Origin: Desulfarculus baarsii DSM 2075
GTDB taxonomy: Bacteria > Desulfobacterota > Desulfarculia > Desulfarculales > Desulfarculaceae
Length of the DNA stretch: 64,000 bases
Assembly: GCF_000143965.1 (NCBI RefSeq)
Contig: NC_014365.1
Coordinates: 2,631,501 to 2,695,500 of the forward strand
Reading direction: 5' to 3'
Shown: positions 58,174 to 64,000 of the stretch, piece by piece
Layout of the letters: every line of letters begins with the position of its first letter
How positions within the stretch are numbered: the first letter of the stretch is position 1
The notes under the pieces: generated by a model
Told to the model about the DNA's origin: nothing
The model's input: the letters and a program-made list of their open reading frames with translations, nothing else
Database searches by the model: none
Made by a program: the position numbers and the translations under genes

Positions 58174-59661
58174 ATGATTTCAACACGCCGCACATCGACC
58201 GCGCTGGCCCTGGCCGGGCTGCTCCTGGCCGCGACGGCCCTGCCGGGCTGCCTCAAGGTCGGCCCCGATTACAAAACGCCGGAAACCAAAACCCCCGCCT
58301 CCTGGGATCTGCCCGACGACAAATTCCTCAAGCCCGACCCGGCCGCCATCCAGCGCTGGTGGGAGGTCTTCGGCGACCCGCAATTAAACGAGCTGATCGT
58401 TCGCGCCGGCCAGAGCAACCTGGACCTGCGCACGGCCCACGCCAGGGTCAAGGAGGCCTGGGCCAACATCGGCGTGGTCCGTGGCGAGATCATGCCCGCC
58501 CTGTCGGCCAGCGGCTCCTACGCCCGCCAGCGCGGCAGCGAATACGCGCCCACCCCCGGCGGCGTGACGTTCGACAACTATCAGATCGGGGCCAACGCCA
58601 GTTGGGAAATCGACCTCTTCGGCCGCATCAGCCGCTCCATCGAAGCGGCCACGGCCGACTACCAGGCCAGCGAGGAAGACCGCGTCGACGTGATGGTTTC
58701 GCTCTACGCCCAGGTGGCCACGACCTATTTCACCATCCGCGCCACCCAGGCCCAGTTGGCCGCCACCAACGAGAACATCCAGTCGCAAAAACAAGTCCTG
58801 GCCCTGACCCAGAGCCGCTTCCGCAACGGCCTGGCCAACGACCTGGACGTCTCGCAGGCCGAAACCGTCCTGGCCAGCACCCAGGCCGAGGTGCCGCCGT
58901 TGAAAATCACCCTGGCCAAGGCCTACAGCGCCATGGACCTGCTCTTGGGCCAGCCGCCGGGGGCCTCGGCCAAGCTGCTGGGCGAGGTCGAGCCCATTGC
59001 CCAACCGCCGCGCATGGTTGCCGTGGGCGCGCCGGCCGACATCCTGCGCCAGCGCCCCGACATCCGCCGCGCCGAGCGCCAACTGGCCGCGGCCACCGCC
59101 CGCGTCGGCCAGGACACCGCCCGGCTCTACCCCAGCTTTTCGCTTTTGGGCAACATCGGCCTGGCCTCGACCAACGCCAGCGATCTGTTCCGCTCGGGCA
59201 GCTATCTGTTTTCGCTGGGCCCCCAGTTCAACTGGAACGTCTTCCAGGGCGGGGCCATCCGCGCCCAGATCCAGGTTCGTGACGCCCAGACCGAACAAGC
59301 CCTGCTCAACTACGAACAAACCGTGCTGAGCGCGCTCAAGGAGGCCCAGGACGCCCAGACGGCCTATGTCCAGCAACTGGCCAGGGTCGAGCACCTGGCG
59401 CGCACGGTCAGCGCCTCGCGGCGCACGCTCAAGCTGGGCCTGGAGCTTTACAAGGAAGGCCTGACCGACTTCCAGTCGGTGCTCGACGCCCAGCGCACGT
59501 TGTTCCAATATGACAATCAACTGGCCCAGGCCAGGGGCGAAGCCGCCGGCAACCTGGTCGGCCTCTACAAGGCCCTGGGCGGCGGCTGGCGCGCCGGCCA
59601 GCACGCCGATCCGGCCCAAGGCCCGGCCATCGTCAAGGCCAGCGCCGACCAGCGGCCATAG
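58174..59661 (+). CDS. RND efflux outer-membrane lipoprotein, NodT/OprM family
   Basis: A 495-residue TolC-like channel, anchored by a lipid at cysteine 26 (lipobox ALPGC). It contains the two OEP repeats with long helices, for example ASWEIDLFGRISRSIEAA and the second-copy VFNWNVFQ-like (PQFNWNVFQGGAIRAQIQV) segment, and the family motif LRQRPDIRRAERQLAAAT. It is the exit duct of the tripartite pump encoded by this and the next two genes. ATG start; the adaptor gene follows after 24 bases. Confidence 0.95.
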   Translation: MISTRRTSTALALAGLLLAATALPGCLKVGPDYKTPETKTPASWDLPDDKFLKPDPAAIQRWWEVFGDPQLNELIVRAGQSNLDLRTAHARVKEAWANIGVVRGEIMPALSASGSYARQRGSEYAPTPGGVTFDNYQIGANASWEIDLFGRISRSIEAATADYQASEEDRVDVMVSLYAQVATTYFTIRATQAQLAATNENIQSQKQVLALTQSRFRNGLANDLDVSQAETVLASTQAEVPPLKITLAKAYSAMDLLLGQPPGASAKLLGEVEPIAQPPRMVAVGAPADILRQRPDIRRAERQLAAATARVGQDTARLYPSFSLLGNIGLASTNASDLFRSGSYLFSLGPQFNWNVFQGGAIRAQIQVRDAQTEQALLNYEQTVLSALKEAQDAQTAYVQQLARVEHLARTVSASRRTLKLGLELYKEGLTDFQSVLDAQRTLFQYDNQLAQARGEAAGNLVGLYKALGGGWRAGQHADPAQGPAIVKASADQRP

Positions 59662-59685
59662 CTTCAATTTTTTCGAGGGTTCGTC

Positions 59686-60879
59686 ATGACGCAGCTCAAT
59701 CGATCGATCACGAGGCCGCTCAAGCGCCTGGCCGGCGCGGCGCTGGCCGCCCTTGCCTTGTTCACGGCGGGTTGCTCGCAAAACGAGTATCAGCCGCCGC
59801 CGCCGCCGGCGGTGACCGTGGCCACGCCCACCGTCAAGGACGTGACCTTCTACGCCGAATACACCGGCTACACCAAGGCCCAGGAGTCGGTCGACATCCG
59901 GGCCAGGGTCGAGGGCTTTTTGGAGAGCATGCATTTCGAGCCCAGCAGCCAGGTGAAGGCCGGGCAGCTTCTGTTTATCATCGACCCGCGCACCTACGTG
60001 GCCCTGCGCGACCAGGCCAAGGGCGACCTGGCCCAGTGCGAGGCCGAGTTGCAACTGGCCAAGGCCACGCTGACGCGCAAGGAAAACGCCTTCAAGGAGC
60101 GCGCCGTCAGCGAGGTTGACGTGATCCAGGCCCGGGCCGAAAAAGCCAAGGCCGAGGCGGCCATCGAGGCGGCCAAGGCCAGCCTGCAGTCGGCCGAAAT
60201 CAACCTTGGCTACACCCGCATCCACGCGCCCATCGCCGGACGCATCTCGCGCAACCTGATCGACGTGGGCAACCTGGTCGGCGCGGGCGAAAAAACGCTT
60301 CTGACCAACATCGTCGACGACGACCCCATCTACGTCTACTTCAACATCTCCGAAAACGACATCCTGCAATACCGCAAATACTCCGACCAGACCCCCGACC
60401 CCCGCGACGACAAGGGCCAGGCCAAGGCCTATCTGGCCCTGGCCATGGACGAAGGCTACCCTCACGAAGGATACCTGGATTACATGGACAACGCCGTCGA
60501 CCCCAACACCGGCACCATCCAGGTGCGCGGCGTCTTTCCCAACGGCCACGGCGACATCTTACCCGGCTTTTTCGCGCGGGTGCGCATCCCGCTGGGCGTG
60601 CGGAAAAACGCCGTGCTCACGCCGGAAGTGGCCGTGGCCGCCGATCAGGGCGGTAATTATCTGTTGTTGGTAGACGACAAGAACGTCGTGCAATATCGCA
60701 AGGTCACCACCGGCCCCAACGAGGGCGACATGCGCGTGATCCTCAGTGGGCTCAAGGCCGGCGAGCGGGTCATCGTCGCTGGCGTGCAACGATCACGGCC
60801 GGGCATGCAGGTCACGCCACAAGAGCAAAACGCCACGCAGACCCCGGCCAAACCGGCCTCGGCCACCGGCCAGAAGTGA
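59686..60879 (+). CDS. RND efflux periplasmic adaptor subunit (AcrA/MexA family)
   Basis: A 397-residue membrane-fusion lipoprotein with lipidated cysteine 30 (LFTAGC), a biotinyl-lipoyl half-motif (YTGYTKAQESVDIRARVEG), a helical hairpin (about 95-165: KATLTRKENAFKERAVSE), the second lipoyl half (IHAPIAGRISRNLIDVG) and a beta-barrel. It links the outer-membrane channel to the pump. ATG with GAGGG upstream. Confidence 0.95.
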   Translation: MTQLNRSITRPLKRLAGAALAALALFTAGCSQNEYQPPPPPAVTVATPTVKDVTFYAEYTGYTKAQESVDIRARVEGFLESMHFEPSSQVKAGQLLFIIDPRTYVALRDQAKGDLAQCEAELQLAKATLTRKENAFKERAVSEVDVIQARAEKAKAEAAIEAAKASLQSAEINLGYTRIHAPIAGRISRNLIDVGNLVGAGEKTLLTNIVDDDPIYVYFNISENDILQYRKYSDQTPDPRDDKGQAKAYLALAMDEGYPHEGYLDYMDNAVDPNTGTIQVRGVFPNGHGDILPGFFARVRIPLGVRKNAVLTPEVAVAADQGGNYLLLVDDKNVVQYRKVTTGPNEGDMRVILSGLKAGERVIVAGVQRSRPGMQVTPQEQNATQTPAKPASATGQK

Positions 60880-60889
60880 GCGAGCGCCG

Positions 60890-63800
60890 ATGTTTTCGCG
60901 ATTTTTCATCAACAGGCCGATCTTCGCGGCGGTGGTGTCGATCGTCATCGTGCTGGGCGGCCTGATCACCCTCAGCACCCTGCCCATCGCCCAGTACCCC
61001 AACATCGAGCCGCCCACCGTCACCGTCAAGGCCAACTATCCCGGAGCCAACGCCAAGGTCGTCGCCGACACCGTGGCCGCGCCCATCGAGCAGCAGGTCA
61101 ACGGCGTCGAGGGCATGATCTACATGTCCAGCGTCAGCGCCTCCGACGGCAGCTACTCGCTCACCGTCACCTTCGAGACCGGCGTCGACCTGGACATGGC
61201 CTCGGTGCTGGTGCAAAACCGCGTGGCCATCGCCACCAACTCGCTGCCCGAGGACGTCAAGCGCCTGGGCGTGACCACCATGAAGCAATCGACCAACTTC
61301 GCGGCCATGATCACCCTGGTCTCGGAGGACGGACGCTACGACGACATCTACCTGTGCAACTACGCCACCATCAACGTGCGCGACGAGCTCAGCCGCATCT
61401 ACGGCGCGGGCTCGGTCAACGTCATCGGCGCCGGCGACTACAGCATGCGCCTGTGGCTCAACCCCGAGAAAATGCGCTACCTGGGCCTGACCGCCGCCGA
61501 CGTGGTCAACGCCGTCAGCGCCCAGAACGTCCAGGTGGCCGCCGGCATCGTCGGCCAGCCGCCCGCGCCCAAGGACCAGGCCTTTCAATACACCGTCACC
61601 GTTTTGGGCCGGCTGGAGGACGTGGGCCAGTTCGAAAACATCGTCGTCAAGACCGGGGCCGACGGCCGGCTGGTGCGCGTGCGCGACGTGGGCCGGGTGG
61701 AGTTGGGCTCGGTGAGCTACACCACCGGCAGCCAGCGCGACGGCAAGCCCGCCGCCCTGATCATGGTCTACCAGCTGCCCGGCTCCAACCTGCTGGACCT
61801 GACCGACAACATCAGCGCCAAGATGGAAGAGCTCAGCAAGCGCTTCCCCGAGAGCATCAATTATCAGATTACCTACAACGCCGCCGACGTGGTCCACGCC
61901 TCCATCGACGAGATCGTCGAGACCCTGGTCATCGCCGCCATTCTGGTGATACTCACCGTCTACGTCTTTTTGCAGGATCTGCGGGCCACGCTGATCCCGG
62001 CCATCACCATCCCGGTTTCGCTGATCGGCACGTTTTTGGTCATGGCCATTCTGGGCTTTTCGATCAACACGCTCACGCTTTTTGGCTTGGTGCTAGCCAT
62101 CGGCATTGTCGTCGACGACGCCATCGTGGTGGTCGAAAACGTCGCGCGCAACATCGACGAAACGGGCCTGGCGCCCAAGGAAGCCACCATCAAGGCCATG
62201 CAGGAGGTCACCGGCCCGGTCATCGCCACCACCGCCGTCTTGCTGGCGGTGTTCGTGCCCACCGCCTTCATGGGCGGCATGACCGGCATCCTCTACAAGC
62301 AGTTCGCCCTGACCATCGCGACGGCCACCTTTTTCAGCTCCATCAACGCCCTGACCCTCAGCCCGGCCCTCTGCGCGCTGGTGCTGCGGCCCACGCCCGA
62401 GCATCACCGGGGCTTTTTCGCCTGGTTCAACACGGTGATGCAAAAGGCCACCGGAGGTTATCTCTCCACCGTGAGCCTTTCGATCAAGCGCATGGGCCTG
62501 GCCATGGTGGTCTTTCTGATCATCGGCGGGCTGGCCTTTTTCGGCATCGTGCGCACGCCCACCGGCTTCGTGCCCGAGGAAGACCAGGGCTATCTGATGG
62601 TCAACGTCCAGTTGCCCGACGCGGCCTCCCTGGAGCGCACGGTGGCGGTGATGGAGCGCCTCAACAAGATCATCGCCGCCACGCCGGGCGTGGATCACTT
62701 CATCACCGTGCGGGGTTATTCGTTCCTCGACGGCGCGGCCAACTCCAACGTGGGCGGCATCGTGGTCGTCTTCAAGCCCTGGGACGAGCGCACCACGCCC
62801 GAGACCGACCAATACGCCATCCTCACCCACCTGCAACGGCAGTTTTCCCAGGTGCAAGAGGCCATCATCTTCGCCTTCCTGACCCCGGCCCTGCCCGGCC
62901 TGGGCAACACCGGCGGCTTCGAGATGCAGTTGCAGGATCGCGGCGGCCTGGGCCTGGCCTCGCTGCAACAGATGGCCGCCGAACTGGTGCAGGACGGCAA
63001 CGCCCAGGCCGGCCTGAGCAACCTCTACACCAGCATCCGCGTCAACGTGCCCCAGATCTTCGCCGACGTCGACCGCGAGAAAGTCTTGTCCATGGGCGTG
63101 CCGCTTAGTTCGGTCTTCAACACGCTCCAGGCCTATCTGGGCTCGGCCTATGTCAACGACTTCAACAAGTTCGGCCGCACCTTCCACGTCACGCTCCAGG
63201 CCGATTCGGCCTTCCGCTCCCAGCCCAAGGATATCGGCCAGCTCCAGGTGCGCAACGCCCAGGGCCAGATGCTGCCTTTGGGCACCCTGGTCAAGATCCG
63301 CCAGTCCCTGGGCCCCCAGCTTATCTCGCGCTTCAACGTCTACGAATCGGCCACCATCCAGGGTTCGGCCGCGCCGGGCTATAGCTCGGGCCAGGCCCTG
63401 GAGCTGATGACCAAGATGGCCGACGCCAAACTGCCCTCGCAGATGGGCTTCCAGTGGTCTGGCATGTCGTACCAGGAAGTGGCCACCGGCAGCCAGGCCG
63501 TGTTCATTTTCGGCATCGCGGTGGTGTTTGTGTATCTGTTCCTGGCCGCCCAATACGAAAGCTGGAAGATCCCCTTCTCGGTGATCCTGGCGGTGCCCCT
63601 GGCCCTGTTCGGGGCCTTCGCGGCGATCATGGCCCGTGGGCTCGACAACAACGTCTACACCCAAATCGGCCTGGTGCTGTTGATCGGCCTGGCCACCAAA
63701 AACGCCATCCTCATCGTCGAGTTCGCCAAGGAGGCCCACGAGCAACGTGGCCTCGGCCCCATGGAGGCGGCCATCGAGGCCGCGCGCCTACGCTTCCGGC

Positions 63801-64000
63801 CCATCCTGATGACCGCCTTCGCCTTCATTTTGGGCGTGGTGCCGCTGTTGATCGCCAGCGGGGCCGGCGCGGGCAGCCGGCGAGCCCTGGGCACGGCGGT
63901 CTTTGGCGGGATGCTGGCGGCGACGATTCTGGGCGTGGTCTTCGTGCCGACGCTGTTTGTGGCCATCGAAAATCTGGCCCAGCGCCTGGGCAAAAAGAAA
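60890..64000 (+). CDS. RND multidrug efflux pump, HAE1/AcrB family, truncated by window end
   Basis: The inner-membrane, proton-driven pump of the tripartite system. The visible 1037 residues are nearly the whole protein: N-terminal MFSRFFINRPIFAAVV, two large periplasmic loops, and twelve membrane helices. The proton-relay residues are present: aspartates 409-410 in GIVVDDAIVVVE and lysine 937 in TKNAILIVEF. The multidrug substrate range is inferred from the HAE1 family; no local regulator (TetR, MarR) is visible upstream. The stop codon is beyond the window. Confidence 0.96.
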   Translation, partial: MFSRFFINRPIFAAVVSIVIVLGGLITLSTLPIAQYPNIEPPTVTVKANYPGANAKVVADTVAAPIEQQVNGVEGMIYMSSVSASDGSYSLTVTFETGVDLDMASVLVQNRVAIATNSLPEDVKRLGVTTMKQSTNFAAMITLVSEDGRYDDIYLCNYATINVRDELSRIYGAGSVNVIGAGDYSMRLWLNPEKMRYLGLTAADVVNAVSAQNVQVAAGIVGQPPAPKDQAFQYTVTVLGRLEDVGQFENIVVKTGADGRLVRVRDVGRVELGSVSYTTGSQRDGKPAALIMVYQLPGSNLLDLTDNISAKMEELSKRFPESINYQITYNAADVVHASIDEIVETLVIAAILVILTVYVFLQDLRATLIPAITIPVSLIGTFLVMAILGFSINTLTLFGLVLAIGIVVDDAIVVVENVARNIDETGLAPKEATIKAMQEVTGPVIATTAVLLAVFVPTAFMGGMTGILYKQFALTIATATFFSSINALTLSPALCALVLRPTPEHHRGFFAWFNTVMQKATGGYLSTVSLSIKRMGLAMVVFLIIGGLAFFGIVRTPTGFVPEEDQGYLMVNVQLPDAASLERTVAVMERLNKIIAATPGVDHFITVRGYSFLDGAANSNVGGIVVVFKPWDERTTPETDQYAILTHLQRQFSQVQEAIIFAFLTPALPGLGNTGGFEMQLQDRGGLGLASLQQMAAELVQDGNAQAGLSNLYTSIRVNVPQIFADVDREKVLSMGVPLSSVFNTLQAYLGSAYVNDFNKFGRTFHVTLQADSAFRSQPKDIGQLQVRNAQGQMLPLGTLVKIRQSLGPQLISRFNVYESATIQGSAAPGYSSGQALELMTKMADAKLPSQMGFQWSGMSYQEVATGSQAVFIFGIAVVFVYLFLAAQYESWKIPFSVILAVPLALFGAFAAIMARGLDNNVYTQIGLVLLIGLATKNAILIVEFAKEAHEQRGLGPMEAAIEAARLRFRPILMTAFAFILGVVPLLIASGAGAGSRRALGTAVFGGMLAATILGVVFVPTLFVAIENLAQRLGKKK

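Noticed and set aside
58384-60549. 721-residue minus-strand frame opposite the RND channel and adaptor genes
   Set aside because: A shadow frame of codon-biased genes on the other strand; no motif, no binding site, and the plus-strand genes are unambiguous.
62093-63745. 550-residue minus-strand frame opposite the RND pump
   Set aside because: Antisense to conserved AcrB-type sequence with its proton-relay residues; high Asp/Gly/His shadow composition.
1-64000. CRISPR arrays, insertion sequences, integrases, tRNA or rRNA genes
   Set aside because: I saw no spaced direct repeats, transposase or integrase motifs, or tRNA-like cloverleafs in any gap; nearly all DNA is accounted for by genes and short regulatory gaps.

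Overview
This 64-kb window is a dense, GC-rich (roughly two-thirds G+C) bacterial chromosome segment with almost no spare DNA. I found no CRISPR array, insertion sequence, tRNA or rRNA. Gene content and order point to a strictly anaerobic Deltaproteobacterium (Desulfobacterota), perhaps a Desulfarculus-like sulfate reducer. The evidence is the yceD-rpmF-plsX-fab cluster, rplU-rpmA-obg-proBA-nadD-rsfS-gpmI, a complete Tol-Pal locus, a ferredoxin-fused EtfA and a RACo-like corrinoid activator. The species cannot be proved from the sequence alone.

Layout. (1) 1-10867, minus strand: one long co-directional block, read from yceD through rpmF, plsX, an acyl-CoA dehydrogenase, etfB, etfA, fabG, acpP, fabF, rpiB, a dCMP-deaminase-like gene, nrdR and ribD to ribE (cut by the window edge). 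The acyl-CoA dehydrogenase/ETF trio sits where fabH and fabD usually lie. (2) 10980-15041, plus: greA, an AmpG-like transporter and hflK-hflC. (3) 15153-23521, plus: a near-consensus promoter and a chain of touching genes from rplU to gpmI, then an M48 protease. (4) 23544-33408: an EF-G, a MagIII-like glycosylase, a LysM protein, a PP2C-like protein, a DUF2142 membrane protein, recR-ybaB-dnaX and a SPOR lipoprotein. (5) 33413-42374: a HEAT-like protein, an MTH1187 protein, a second M48 protease, a RACo-like ATPase, a sugar dehydrogenase/acetyltransferase fusion, a Kef-type antiporter with stress-protein domains, and a small unknown gene behind a cobalamin riboswitch and terminator. (6) 42374-46347: PhoH-like ATPase, then a carbamoyltransferase/SxtJ/DUF5989 set. 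(7) 46395-51425, minus: tolQ-tolR-tolA-tolB-pal-cpoB, with tolB split by an apparent frameshift. (8) 51498-57987: HAD phosphatase, MltD-like transglycosylase, thiL, ndk, and a second cobalamin riboswitch in front of btuF-btuC-btuD. (9) 58028-64000, plus: a tripartite RND efflux system (outer-membrane channel, adaptor, pump), with the pump running off the window end.

The most interesting observations are: the 104-residue protein of unknown function controlled by a B12 riboswitch (41714-42332); the acyl-CoA dehydrogenase/ETF module inside the fatty-acid synthesis operon (5712-8939); the disrupted tolB reading frame near 48885; and the fused WbpB/WbpD-type enzyme. Several starts were moved inward from the longest open frame, using ribosome binding sites and family N-termini; these choices are explained in each entry.
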